From: Streptomyces fulvoviolaceus
GTDB lineage: Bacteria; Actinomycetota; Actinomycetes; Streptomycetales; Streptomycetaceae
NCBI RefSeq assembly: GCF_000718165.1
Contig: NZ_JOEY01000009.1
Location: 62,001-126,000, forward strand
Direction: 5' to 3'
Length of the DNA stretch: 64,000 nt
In this document: one piece after another, positions 26,189-35,176 of the stretch
Position numbering within the stretch: position 1 is the first letter of the stretch
Layout: every line of letters starts with the position of its first letter
Made by a program: the position numbers and the translations under genes
The notes under the pieces: generated by a model
What the model saw: only the letters and a program-made list of their open reading frames with translations
What the model was told of the DNA's origin: nothing
Databases searched by the model: none

Positions 26189-26734
26189 GTGACTTCGGCG
26201 ATCTTCTCGCGCTCTGTGTCACGTCGGCGGGTACGGGCCGCGGCCGCTGCCGCGGGGCTGGCCGGCGTGCTCGCGCTCACCGCGTGCAGCGGTGACGGCG
26301 GCTCGGACGACGAGTCCTCCTCCAGCGCCGATCCCAGCGCGTCCGCCACCGCCTCCGCCGACACCGGTGGGGGCAGCGGTGGTTCGTCCTCCTCCTCGTC
26401 CGGCGACCTCGCCGGCAGCTGGTTCGCCACCACCGGCGGCAAGGCCGTCGTACTGATGATCAACGGCAGCAAGGCCGGGCTGTTCTCCACCGACGGGACC
26501 GTCTGCAGCGGCAGCGCGAGCGCCGAGACGATCAGCCTCAAGTGCAGGAACAGCACCGCGACCGGCAGCACCGCCGACAGCGACAAGGACCGGGCGTCCG
26601 GGAACGTCGAGTCGGTCGACAAGACCTCGCTCGAGGTGAACTGGGAGGACGGGCTCGGGACGGAGACGTACACCCGGTCCGAGAACGGCGGCACCTGGCC
26701 GAGCGGCCTGCCCACGGCGAGCCTGGGGTCGTGA
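26189..26734 (+). CDS. Ser/Asp-rich lipoprotein of unknown function
   Basis: A 181-residue predicted lipoprotein. The signal peptide has an Arg cluster (SRRRVR), a hydrophobic run and the lipobox LTAC. About 45 Ser/Asp/Gly-rich residues form a spacer. A small globular domain with two cysteines follows (TVCSGSASAE and SLKCRNS), probably disulphide-linked. The GTG at 26189 is chosen over an upstream in-frame ATG because GGGAG sits seven bases before it. The function is not recognised. Confidence 0.78.
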   Translation: MTSAIFSRSVSRRRVRAAAAAAGLAGVLALTACSGDGGSDDESSSSADPSASATASADTGGGSGGSSSSSSGDLAGSWFATTGGKAVVLMINGSKAGLFSTDGTVCSGSASAETISLKCRNSTATGSTADSDKDRASGNVESVDKTSLEVNWEDGLGTETYTRSENGGTWPSGLPTASLGS

Positions 26735-26846
26735 CGACGTAACAGGTCGGGCGGATGGTGGGGCGAAACCGTGGGGCGGGCAACCGTCACACGGTTTCGT
26801 GCGTGATGATCCATGCACTCGCTCCACTCACCCCAGAGGACTTCAG

Positions 26847-27380
26847 ATGCGCGCCGCCCCTCTCACCGTCACCGCCCTCGCCGCGGCCCTCCTCCTCACC
26901 GCCTGCGACAGCAGTAGCGACGACAAGGACAGTGGGGGTCCCACGCAGAGCAGCACTTCGGCCTGCGAGATCGGTGACATGGGCGTGCAGGTCGGGCCCG
27001 CCAACACCGCCCCGGCCGCCGGGGACACCGGCAACATCCCCGTCACGCTGACCAACAACGGCTCCAAGTGCACGCTCGAGGGCTTCCCCGCCATCGATCT
27101 GAACGCCGCGGACATGTCGACCACCGTCCCGCAGGACAAGGGCGCCAAGTCGCAGAAGCTGACCCTGGCCAAGGACGCCACCGTCACCTTCACCATCACC
27201 TACGTGCGGGGCGAGGCGGGCGGCAAGGCGAGCCTCGACGTGAAGACGCTCAACGTCGGCCTGCCGGGCGGCTCCACCGACAACAACTCCAAGTGGTCGT
27301 ACGGGCCGGTCCAGACGCAGAACGGCAGCCAGGGTGATGTGAACGCCTCGGTCAGCGCCTTCTCCCAGGCCGGGGACTGA
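26847..27380 (+). CDS. DUF4232 lipoprotein
   Basis: A 177-residue lipoprotein (lipobox LLTAC, then an Asp/Ser spacer). The mature domain has the DUF4232 pattern: N-terminal cysteine near residue 40, PVTLTNNGSKCTLEGFPAIDL, and a final Asn/Gly-rich strand region. The family is common and uncharacterised in actinomycetes. AGAGGA lies before the ATG. Its 3' end overlaps the convergent DUF2786 gene by 29 bases. Confidence 0.82.
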   Translation: MRAAPLTVTALAAALLLTACDSSSDDKDSGGPTQSSTSACEIGDMGVQVGPANTAPAAGDTGNIPVTLTNNGSKCTLEGFPAIDLNAADMSTTVPQDKGAKSQKLTLAKDATVTFTITYVRGEAGGKASLDVKTLNVGLPGGSTDNNSKWSYGPVQTQNGSQGDVNASVSAFSQAGD

Positions 27381-28482
27381 GGCCCCTGCGGCCGGCGACC
27401 TGCGCGCGTTCGGCGGCCTGGGATCCCTCCGTCCAGCCCGCCTCGTCGCTCACTCCCCGCAGGCGGGTCGTGGTGGTCTCCGGGAACATCCGGTCCAGCC
27501 GGTCGGTCACCGCAACCTCGCGGGAGGCGAGGACCGGGAGCAGGTCGTCGGTCACCGGGGTCTCGGCGGCGGCGTGCAGCCGGATGCCGATGCGGTGGGC
27601 GTAGGCCGCGAGGAAGGACTGGCGGAAGGTTTTCGTCCGCTTACGGCCGCCCGCGCGCTGGGTCGCCTCGGCCTTGGTCATGGCTGTTGTGGCCTGCACC
27701 AGGAGTGAGGTGTGGAGGAGTTCGACCACCTCCAGGTCGGCCTCGAAGCCGACCACCGTGGAGAAGGCGAACGGCTCGTTCCACACGGCCCGGCAGTGGT
27801 TGGCCGTCGCGACCGCGTCCAGCAGCACCGCTTTTGCCTGCTCGTACGGCGGCTCCACACCGATCCGGCAGGCGCCGGGCGTGTCATGGCTCGGGGCCCG
27901 GGCGTCGAGCAGCGCCTCGTCGACACTGTGCCGGGCCATCAGCTCCTGCGCCTTGGCGGTGAGCGCCTCCGCCTCCTCCGGGAAGCCGGTCGCCTCCGCC
28001 TTGGCCAGCAGCGCGCGGATGCGGGTGAGCATGCGGGAGCCGGCGGCGCTCCCCTGCCGGGGCTCCACCGGCTCCTCCAGAGGGTCCAGCGCGGGCAGCC
28101 GCAGCAGCAGGCGGTACAGCTCGAGTACGGCGGTGGCGTGCGCGAAGCGGTCGGGGCGCGGGGTGTCGGCGGTGAGCTCGTCCAGCTGGGCGAGCTGTGC
28201 CGTCCAGCGCCGGCCGCGCGGGCGGTCGTTCGGCGCCTGCGCGCGGATGAGGGTCGCGACCAGGCGTACGTGTACGTCGTCCAGCTCGCGCCGTACGTGC
28301 CGTACGACGTCCGCGGGCTGCCAGCCGCGCCGCCAGGCCGCCGCCACGAACTCCTCGCCCCGGCGCGCCAGTTCGGCGTCCGCCGCGGGGTCGGCGGCGA
28401 GGAGGGAGGCGCCCGTGTCGAGGGCGGTGTCGTGGTCGGCGTAGAGACTGGTTTCGAAGGCGCGGTCGACGGTGCTGGTCAC
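27352..28482 (-). CDS. DUF2786 domain protein
   Basis: A 376-residue cytoplasmic protein of unknown function. The DUF2786 domain is seen at about 152-192 (RIRALLAKAEATGFPEEAEA through AQELMARHSVDEALL). An N-terminal helical part and a C-terminal region with AGGRKRTKTFRQSFLAAYAHRIGIRL follow the pattern of actinobacterial members. The GTG start is at 28482. It overlaps the DUF4232 gene end and is divergent from the LysE-like gene. Confidence 0.85.
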   Translation of the reverse strand: MTSTVDRAFETSLYADHDTALDTGASLLAADPAADAELARRGEEFVAAAWRRGWQPADVVRHVRRELDDVHVRLVATLIRAQAPNDRPRGRRWTAQLAQLDELTADTPRPDRFAHATAVLELYRLLLRLPALDPLEEPVEPRQGSAAGSRMLTRIRALLAKAEATGFPEEAEALTAKAQELMARHSVDEALLDARAPSHDTPGACRIGVEPPYEQAKAVLLDAVATANHCRAVWNEPFAFSTVVGFEADLEVVELLHTSLLVQATTAMTKAEATQRAGGRKRTKTFRQSFLAAYAHRIGIRLHAAAETPVTDDLLPVLASREVAVTDRLDRMFPETTTTRLRGVSDEAGWTEGSQAAERAQVAGRRGLSPRPGRRR

Positions 28483-28539
28483 GGGGCGATCGTCTCACTC
28501 CCCGAAAATCGGTCGCCCGGCTCCACCCGGGCTCCGAGC

Positions 28540-29178
28540 ATGACCCCCATGGTGGACATGAATCTGTACGCAGCGTTCCTCGTAGCCGCCTTCGCGCTCT
28601 GCGTCGCTCCGGGCCCCGACATGATGTTCATCGTGGCGATGGGCAGCCGGGGCGGACCCGCCGCCGGGGTGATGGCCGCCTTCGGGGTGGCCTGCGCCAT
28701 GTTGGTGCACGCGGTCGCCGCGGCGCTCGGCCTGTCGGCGCTGTTCACGACGTTGCCGACGCTGTACCACGTACTGCGCTGGGTGGGTGCGGCCTATCTG
28801 CTCTACCTGGCGGTGAAGGCGTTCCGGGACCGTTCGGTGCCGGGCGAGGAGGGGGCCGCGGGCGGTGGCTCGGGGATGCGGCGGGCCTTCTGGCAGGGCG
28901 CCGTCACGAATCTGCTGAACCCCAAGGTGATCCTCTTCAACGTGGCGTTCCTGCCGCAGTTCGTGAACCCCTCCCTCGGCCATGTCCCGGGTCAGCTCCT
29001 GGTGCTCGGCTGCACGATCGTGGTCATGGGGTTCCTGTGGGACGGCACGGTGGGGCTCGCTTCCGGGCGGCTGGGCAACCTCCTCAGGCGCAGCCCGCGC
29101 GTGAACCGGTGGATGAACATCGTCTCCGGCACGGTGTTCACCGGGCTCGCGGTGCGGCTGGCTGCCACGCCGAAGTAG
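28540..29178 (+). CDS. LysE/RhtB family amino-acid exporter
   Basis: A 212-residue membrane protein with six hydrophobic segments. The LysE/RhtB signature is near the N terminus (FALCVAPGPDMMFIVAMGSRGG) and again mid-protein (FWQGAVTNLLNPKVILFNVAFLPQF). Such proteins export amino acids or related compounds; the substrate is unknown. The exact start is unsure, since ATG codons occur at 28540, 28549 and 28558 with no clear ribosome site. Confidence 0.87.
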   Translation: MTPMVDMNLYAAFLVAAFALCVAPGPDMMFIVAMGSRGGPAAGVMAAFGVACAMLVHAVAAALGLSALFTTLPTLYHVLRWVGAAYLLYLAVKAFRDRSVPGEEGAAGGGSGMRRAFWQGAVTNLLNPKVILFNVAFLPQFVNPSLGHVPGQLLVLGCTIVVMGFLWDGTVGLASGRLGNLLRRSPRVNRWMNIVSGTVFTGLAVRLAATPK

Positions 29179-29180
29179 AT

Positions 29181-29225
29181 GTCAACCCGCGGTTGACACC
29201 TCGTGAGCGTCAACCTACGGTTGAC
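29181..29225 (+). promoter_or_regulatory. Leaderless promoter covered by two palindromic operators
   Basis: Two 17-base palindromes GTCAACC-nnn-GGTTGAC are at 29181-29197 and 29209-29225, 28 bases apart. TTGACA (29193-29198) and TACGGT (29216-29221) with exactly 17 bases between form a near-ideal promoter. Only six bases separate the -10 box from the ATG at 29228, so the message should start at or next to the start codon. One operator overlaps each promoter box. Confidence 0.82.
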
Positions 29226-29227
29226 AC

Positions 29228-29968
29228 ATGACGACGAACCCCAACATCACGTCATCCGTACGCCTCGACGACCTCATCGCGGCGATCAAGACGGTCCATG
29301 TCGAGCCCCTCGAACAGCTCCAGGACGCGGTGATCGCCGCCGATCACCTCGGCGAGGTGGCCGACCACCTGATCGGCCACTTCGTGGACCAGGCCCGGCG
29401 CTCGGGCGCCTCCTGGACGGACATCGGCAAGAGCATGGGGGTCACCCGGCAGGCCGCGCAGAAGCGGTTCGTGCCGAAGGAGTCGGCGGACCTGGACCCC
29501 AGTCAGGGCTTCGGCCGCTACACCCCACGCGCCCGGAACGTGGTGATGGCCGCCCACAACGAAGCCATCGCCGCCCGCAACGCCGAGGGCCGCCCCGAGC
29601 ACCTGGTCCTCGGCCTGCTCGCCGAACCGGAGGCCCTGGCCGCCAAGGCGATCACCGCTCAGGGCGTCCTCCTCGACGCCGTGCGGCAGGCCGCCACCGC
29701 CGCGCTGCCGCCCGCCGCGGAGGAGGTGCCGGAGCTCGTCCCCTACGGCTCCGACGCCAAGAAGGTCCTGGAGCTCACCTTCCGCGAGGCCCTGCGCCTG
29801 GGCCACAACTACGTCGGCACCGAGCACCTCCTGCTCGCCCTGCTGGAGTTCGAGAACGGCGAGGGGGTGCTGTCGGGGCTCGGGATCGCCAAGCCGGCGG
29901 TGGAGGAGAACATCACGGCGGTGCTCGCCAAGATCGCAGTGAACCCCGGCGGGGGCGCGCAGGGGTGA
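29228..29968 (+). CDS. HTH regulator with Clp N-terminal (chaperone-adaptor-binding) domains
   Basis: A 246-residue protein. The first 85 residues include a predicted helix-turn-helix (SWTDIGKSMGVTRQAAQKRF). They are followed by two Clp_N repeats (about 95-170 and 180-240; for example ARNVVMAAHNEAIAARN and LGHNYVGTEHLLLALLE). Clp_N is the adaptor-binding fold of ClpA/ClpC, but the AAA+ modules are absent. It probably represses its own gene through the two palindromes over its promoter, with the Clp_N part sensing a Clp-linked signal. The last point is inference. Confidence 0.82.
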   Translation: MTTNPNITSSVRLDDLIAAIKTVHVEPLEQLQDAVIAADHLGEVADHLIGHFVDQARRSGASWTDIGKSMGVTRQAAQKRFVPKESADLDPSQGFGRYTPRARNVVMAAHNEAIAARNAEGRPEHLVLGLLAEPEALAAKAITAQGVLLDAVRQAATAALPPAAEEVPELVPYGSDAKKVLELTFREALRLGHNYVGTEHLLLALLEFENGEGVLSGLGIAKPAVEENITAVLAKIAVNPGGGAQG

Positions 29969-29997
29969 GGCCGCCCGAGGGGCTGGGCCGGGCCTTT

Positions 29998-30181
29998 TTC
30001 GCCCCCGCCGCCCCTACCCGTCCCGTCCCTGGGGGCTGCCGCCCCCAGACCCCCGCTGTCGGCCTGGACGGCCTCGTCCTCAAACGCCGGACGGGCTGGA
30101 AATAGCCCCTCCGGCGTTTGAGGAGCGGGGTCTGGGGCGGAGCCCCAGAACGACGGGACGGGTAGGGGCGGCGGGGGCGAA
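29998..30181. repeat. Long nested palindrome (terminator or dispersed repeat)
   Basis: Thirty-base perfect arms (29998-30027 and 30152-30181) enclose further matching arms. Near the centre these include TCCTCAAACGCCGGA against TCCGGCGTTTGAGGA, and in between CTGGGGG-type arms. The whole 184 bases can fold into one long hairpin. The central motif is familiar from many streptomycete intergenic regions. It follows the Clp_N gene by 29 bases and may end its transcript. Confidence 0.8.
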
Positions 30182-30241
30182 GACATCGCACGTCAGCCGC
30201 GTCGAGGGCCGTTGTCAGACCCTCCTGCGACACTCGCAACC

Positions 30242-31933
30242 ATGACCGATCGCTGGGCTCTCGCTCCGGCCGAGGACGGTGGCGTGGAGCTCGCCCCCCT
30301 CGGTCCGGACGGGCTGCCCTGCGGGCCGGTGCTGCGGGAGGGGGACCCGGCCGAGGCCGTGCGCGGGCGGCCCGAGGTCACGCGGTGGGTGTGGCGGTCC
30401 ACCACCGAGGTCTATCCGCGCCTGCTCGCCTCGGGGGTGCGAGTGGAGCGGTGCTACGACATCGAGGACGCCGAGATACTCCTCCTCGGCCACGAGGGGC
30501 GGTACGGCGAACCCCGCTCGGCCGCCGCCGCCCTGGCCCGGCTGCGCGGCGGCCCGGTACCGCCCGATCCGCCCCAGCGGGCCGCCGAACCCGGCTCGCA
30601 GTCGTCCCTCTTCGAACCGCAGGCCGTCCAGCTGCCGCTGACCGACCTCCTCGCGGTGTACGCCGACCAGCAGCGGCGGCACGACGCCACCGCGCACCCC
30701 GACCGCATGCGGCTGCTGACGGCCGCCGAGTCGGCGGGGATGCTGGTGGCCGCCGAGATGAACCGGGCCGGGCTGCCGTGGAGCGCCGACGTGCACCGCC
30801 GGGTGCTGCACGAACTGCTCGGCGAGCGGTATGCGGGCGGCGGCGAGCCCCGCCGGCTCGCCGAGCTGGCCGACGAGGTGTCCGCCGCCTTCGGGCGCCG
30901 GGTGCGGCCCGATCTGCCCGCGGACGTCGTCAAGGCCTTCGCGCAGGCCGGGATCAAGGTGAAGTCCACCCGCCGCTGGGAGCTCGAGTCCCTCGACCAT
31001 CCGGCCGTGAAGCCGCTGGTCGAGTACAAGAAGCTGTACCGGATCTGGGTCGCCCACGGCTGGTCCTGGCTGCAGGACTGGGTGCGGGACGGGCGGTTCC
31101 GGCCCGAGTTCCTGGCGGGCGGGACGGTCACCGGGCGATGGGTCACCAACGGCGGGGGTGCGCTGCAGATCCCCAAGGTGATCCGGCGTGCCGTGGTCGC
31201 CGACCCGGGCTGGCGGCTCGTCGTCGCCGACGCCGACCAGATGGAACCACGCGTGCTGGCGGCGATCTCCCGCGACCCCGGGCTGATGGAGGTCGCGGGG
31301 CGGGAGAGCGACCTGTACCAGTCGGTGTCCGACCGTGCCTTCTCCGGCGACCGCGACCAGGCCAAGATCGCCGTGCTGGGTGCCGTGTACGGGCAGACGT
31401 CCGGCGACGGGCTCAAGAACCTCGCCGCGCTCAGACGCCGCTTTCCGAGGGCGGTGGCGTACGTCGACGACGCGGCCCGGGCCGGTGAGGAGGGGCGGCT
31501 CGTGCGGACCTGGCTCGGGCGGACCTGTCCCCCGGCGGCCGGGGCGGGAGAGGACTCGGCGGAGGAGGCGGGGATCCCGCAGGACGAACCGGCCGAGGCT
31601 CCCGCCGGCACCGAGTGGGTCCCCGGCTACGCCTCCACCAACGCCCGTGCCCGCGGCCGTTTCGCCCGTAACTTCGTCGTCCAGGGCAGCGCCGCCGACT
31701 GGACCCTGCTGCTGCTCGCCGCACTGCGGCAGGCCTGTGCGGGCATGGCGGCCGAGCTGGTCTTCTTCCAGCACGACGAGGTGATCGTGCACTGTCCCGA
31801 GGAGGAGGCCGAGGTCGTGGTGGCGGCGATCCGGGAGGCGGCGGAGCTGGCGGGACGGCTGACGTTCGGGGAGACGCCGGTGCGGTTTCCGTTCAGTACA
31901 GCGGTGGTGGAGTGTTATGCCGACGCCAAGTGA
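30242..31933 (+). CDS. Family A DNA polymerase, exonuclease domain degenerate
   Basis: A 563-residue PolA-like enzyme without the 5'-nuclease domain. The polymerase core is complete: motif A VVADADQMEPRVLA near 326-339, motif B RDQAKIAVLGAVYGQT near 371-386 and motif C FFQHDEVIVHC near 508-518. The N-terminal third corresponds to the 3'-5' exonuclease region but I cannot find its DEDD residues. This second, short PolA is typical of streptomycetes; its role is unclear. ATG 30242 is favoured over one ten codons upstream. Its stop codon touches the stop of the convergent regulator. Confidence 0.88.
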   Translation: MTDRWALAPAEDGGVELAPLGPDGLPCGPVLREGDPAEAVRGRPEVTRWVWRSTTEVYPRLLASGVRVERCYDIEDAEILLLGHEGRYGEPRSAAAALARLRGGPVPPDPPQRAAEPGSQSSLFEPQAVQLPLTDLLAVYADQQRRHDATAHPDRMRLLTAAESAGMLVAAEMNRAGLPWSADVHRRVLHELLGERYAGGGEPRRLAELADEVSAAFGRRVRPDLPADVVKAFAQAGIKVKSTRRWELESLDHPAVKPLVEYKKLYRIWVAHGWSWLQDWVRDGRFRPEFLAGGTVTGRWVTNGGGALQIPKVIRRAVVADPGWRLVVADADQMEPRVLAAISRDPGLMEVAGRESDLYQSVSDRAFSGDRDQAKIAVLGAVYGQTSGDGLKNLAALRRRFPRAVAYVDDAARAGEEGRLVRTWLGRTCPPAAGAGEDSAEEAGIPQDEPAEAPAGTEWVPGYASTNARARGRFARNFVVQGSAADWTLLLLAALRQACAGMAAELVFFQHDEVIVHCPEEEAEVVVAAIREAAELAGRLTFGETPVRFPFSTAVVECYADAK

Positions 31934-34900
31934 TCACCGTGGATCCAACTCCGCGAGCAGCTCGCGGAGTTCCTGGAGCACCGCCTTCTCGTCCGTCCCG
32001 TCCAGCGCGGCGAGGGCCGAGCGCCACTCCTCGTACGCCTCCTGCATACGCCCCTGCCCGCGCAGCAGCAGTCCCTGCTGGTGGCGGGCGAGACCGGCGG
32101 TGTAGCGGTCGGCGCGGGCGTCCGCGCGGCGGAGCAGCTCCGTGCACGCGTGGCCGGCCTGTTCGGTACGGCCGAGGAGGCGCAGGGCGCGGACGAGGCC
32201 GAGCCGGGTCTGGGACTCGCCGTGCCAGTCGCCGAGGCTGCCGAGGATGCGCAGGCTCTCCTCGAAGTGCGCCGCGGCGGCGGCCGGTTCGCCGAGGGTG
32301 AGGTGGGCGTAGCCGATGTTGCAGTGCGCGGAGTGCTGCACGATGACGTTCCCGATCTCGTCGCCGATGGCGAGCGAGCGCCGGTGCTGCTCGATGGCGG
32401 CCCGGGGGTCGGTGTGCTCGTACAGGTTGCCGAGGTGGCTGTGGGTCACGGCCTCGCCGTAGGGGTCGTTCAACTGCCGTGAGTACTCCAGGCTCTGCCG
32501 CAGCGCCCGGCCCGACTCGACGTGCCGGCCGAGGCCGCCGAGCAGCAGTCCCCGGTTGTTGAGGCAGCGGCGCATCCAGGAGACCGCGCCGAGCCGCCGC
32601 CAGATCGTCAGGGCCCGGTCGTTGAGGGCGAGGGCCTCGCTCTGCCGGCCGGTCAGGAAGTGCAGGCCCGCGAGGTCGCCCAGGGCGTACGCCTCGGCCG
32701 GCGCGTCCCCGAGCCGGCGCGCCACACCGAGGGCGGCCCGGCCGAGCACCTCCATCTCGGCGACGCGGCCGCTGCGCTGGAGGTAGGGGAAGAGGAGGCG
32801 CAGGAGGGTGGAGACAAGGGCGGCAGTGCGCTGGTCGGCCGTGTCCGCGTGCCGTTCGACCAGGGCGACGATGTTCGCCAGCTCCGACTCGCCCCAGGCG
32901 AAGGCCTCTTCGGGGGCGGCGAAGGGCGGCACGGACAGGACGTGCGCCGCATGCTCGGGCGGCTGGGCCGCGGTCGGGTGGCGGCGGTCGTCCTGGTCGA
33001 GGCCGGGTTCGACGATCGCGGTGAGGGTGCGTTCGGCGACGGCCGCGTACCAGCGCAGGGCGGTGCGGGTTGCCTGCGGCTGCCGGGGGGTGTCGGTGTC
33101 CTCGGCTTCGCCTTCGGATTCTGTGTTCCCACCGGCACCGCCCGTGCGGGTTTCGTTGTCGGGTGCGGGTGGCCCCTGTGGGGCTTCCTCGTCGTCGGCG
33201 AGTGCGGGTGCGTCCGTCAGTTCTCGGGCGTAGTCGCGGACCAGGTCGTGGGGGGCATAGCGGCCGTATGCCTTCTCCTCCAGGAGGGCCACGTCTACGA
33301 GGCGGTCGAGCGCGGCCTCGGCGCGGGTCTCGTCGGTGCCGAGGAGGCGAGCTACGAGGGGGACTCCGTAGGCCGGGAGGTCCAGGGCGCCGATACAGCG
33401 CAGCGTGCGTGCGGCGTCGCGGTCGGGTCGGCGGTCCGAGGCGGCGAGGGCGTCGTGGGCGACGGCCAGGGAGCGGCGTACGGACAGGTCGTCGTACTCC
33501 AGGTGTCGCAACCTCCCTTCCGTGGCGGTCAGTTGGTCGGCGAGCACGTCCGGGGTGAGGGCGCGGCGCGCGGCCAGCCGGGCGGCGACGATACGCAGGG
33601 CGAGCGGGAGGCGGCCGGTGAGTTCGACGAGGGGGTGGGTGGCGTCTATGCCCCCGTCGCTCCTGTCGCCACCGCTGCCGTCACCGCGCCCGGACGCCGC
33701 TCGCAGGAGTGCCGCGCTCTCCTCGTCCGACAGCGGGGTGAGCGGGAAGCGGTGGGCTCCGTCGAGGGCGGTCAGCGGCGAACGGCTGGTGACGATCACC
33801 GCGCAGCCTCCGCCGGCCGGCAGCAGCGGCCGTACCTGCGCGGCGCTCGCGGCATCGTCCAGCACCAGGAGCGTGCGGGCCGGCGCGAGCAGCGAGCGCA
33901 GCAACGCGGCCGCCGCGTCCGGGTGTTCGGGGATGGAGCGCGGGTCGGCGCCCAGGTCGCGAAGGAGCGCGGTGAGCGCCTGGCCCGAGGTGAGGGGGGT
34001 CATGCCGGGGGTGACGCCGTGCAGGTTGACGTAGAGCTGGCCGTCGGGGAAACGGTCCCGCAGGCCGTGGGCGGCATGCAGCGCGAGTGCGCTCTTGCCG
34101 ACGCCCGCCATGCCGCTGATGACGGCGCTGGAGGGGCCGTCGCCGGGGACGAGGGCGCGGCGGAGGTCGTCGCGTGCCGTGGTGCGGCCGGTGAAGTGGG
34201 CGGGTGGTGGGGGCAGTTGGGCGGGGCGGGGTGGTTGTGGGGCGGCGGCGGAGGAGGTGAGGTCTTCGCGCGTAGCGTCGCCATGGAGGGCCCGGGGTGG
34301 CGCGGCTCGGCCGGCATCGAGGGCGGCCGGTGCGTCGCCGTCGTCCGAGGGAGCGACAGCGCCCGACGGGTCCGCCGCTCCCCCACGCAACACCTCCACA
34401 TGCGCCTCCCGCACCGTCGGTCCCGGTTCCACGCCGAGTTCCTCGATCAGGCGCGTGCGCAGGTCGCGGTGGACGGCGAGGGCCTCGGCCCGGCGGCCGG
34501 TGCGGTGCAGGGCGAGCATGAGCTGGCGGTGGTACGCCTCCCGCAGCGGGTGCTCGGCGGCCAGCGCCGCCAACTCCGGCACGAGACCCCCGAGTCGGGT
34601 GCCGCCCACCGCGAGCTCGGCGTCGTAGCGCCACTCCAGAAGGAGCAGCCGCGCCTCCTCCAGGCGCTGCACCAGGGCGTATCCGCCCAGTTCGGAGGGC
34701 AGTCCGCTGAGCGGCGTGCCCCGCCACAGGGCGAGCGCCGCCGTGCAGGCGCGGACGGTCCCGGCCGGTTTCCCGGCGGTGTGCGCGGAGCGCGCCGCGG
34801 CGACATGGGCCTCGAAGACATGGACGTCCAGCTCGCCCGGTTCGACGCGCAGCAGATAGCCGGGGGCGGCCGCCCGCAGTCGTTCGGGGTCGTCGAGCAG

Positions 34901-35176
34901 CCGCCGCAGCCGGGACACGTGGTTGTGCAGCGAGGCCCGCGCGGACGGGGGCGGGGCGGCGCCCCACAGTGCGTCCTCGAGCGACTCGACGGAGACGACG
35001 CGGCCTGCCTCCAGCAGCAGTGCGGCCAGCAGGATCCGCACCTTGGGGCTTCTCACGGCGTGGACGCCGGTGCCGGCGGCGTCGTAGGCGACCCGGGCGT
35101 CGGCGTCGGCGTCGTACAGGACAGGCGGTCCCAGCAGTCCGAACCGCAGCACGGACCGCGGTCCCTGCCGCTTCAC
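31934..35176 (-). CDS. AfsR-like SARP regulator with NB-ARC and TPR domains
   Basis: About 1080 residues. It has an N-terminal OmpR-type DNA-binding domain and bacterial transcriptional activation domain (SARP), from LRFGLLGPP to RLIEELGVEPGPTVREAH. A Pro-rich linker follows, then an NB-ARC ATPase with Walker A VISGMAGVGKSALAL and Walker B LLVLDDA, and C-terminal TPR repeats. AfsR-type proteins integrate kinase and nucleotide signals to switch on antibiotic genes. A TTG at 35284 extends the frame, but GTG 35176 or 35185 fits better with the ribosome site. No TTA codon was seen. It is probably a regulator of the adjacent ligase/transferase genes. Confidence 0.87.
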   Translation of the reverse strand: MKRQGPRSVLRFGLLGPPVLYDADADARVAYDAAGTGVHAVRSPKVRILLAALLLEAGRVVSVESLEDALWGAAPPPSARASLHNHVSRLRRLLDDPERLRAAAPGYLLRVEPGELDVHVFEAHVAAARSAHTAGKPAGTVRACTAALALWRGTPLSGLPSELGGYALVQRLEEARLLLLEWRYDAELAVGGTRLGGLVPELAALAAEHPLREAYHRQLMLALHRTGRRAEALAVHRDLRTRLIEELGVEPGPTVREAHVEVLRGGAADPSGAVAPSDDGDAPAALDAGRAAPPRALHGDATREDLTSSAAAPQPPRPAQLPPPPAHFTGRTTARDDLRRALVPGDGPSSAVISGMAGVGKSALALHAAHGLRDRFPDGQLYVNLHGVTPGMTPLTSGQALTALLRDLGADPRSIPEHPDAAAALLRSLLAPARTLLVLDDAASAAQVRPLLPAGGGCAVIVTSRSPLTALDGAHRFPLTPLSDEESAALLRAASGRGDGSGGDRSDGGIDATHPLVELTGRLPLALRIVAARLAARRALTPDVLADQLTATEGRLRHLEYDDLSVRRSLAVAHDALAASDRRPDRDAARTLRCIGALDLPAYGVPLVARLLGTDETRAEAALDRLVDVALLEEKAYGRYAPHDLVRDYARELTDAPALADDEEAPQGPPAPDNETRTGGAGGNTESEGEAEDTDTPRQPQATRTALRWYAAVAERTLTAIVEPGLDQDDRRHPTAAQPPEHAAHVLSVPPFAAPEEAFAWGESELANIVALVERHADTADQRTAALVSTLLRLLFPYLQRSGRVAEMEVLGRAALGVARRLGDAPAEAYALGDLAGLHFLTGRQSEALALNDRALTIWRRLGAVSWMRRCLNNRGLLLGGLGRHVESGRALRQSLEYSRQLNDPYGEAVTHSHLGNLYEHTDPRAAIEQHRRSLAIGDEIGNVIVQHSAHCNIGYAHLTLGEPAAAAAHFEESLRILGSLGDWHGESQTRLGLVRALRLLGRTEQAGHACTELLRRADARADRYTAGLARHQQGLLLRGQGRMQEAYEEWRSALAALDGTDEKAVLQELRELLAELDPR

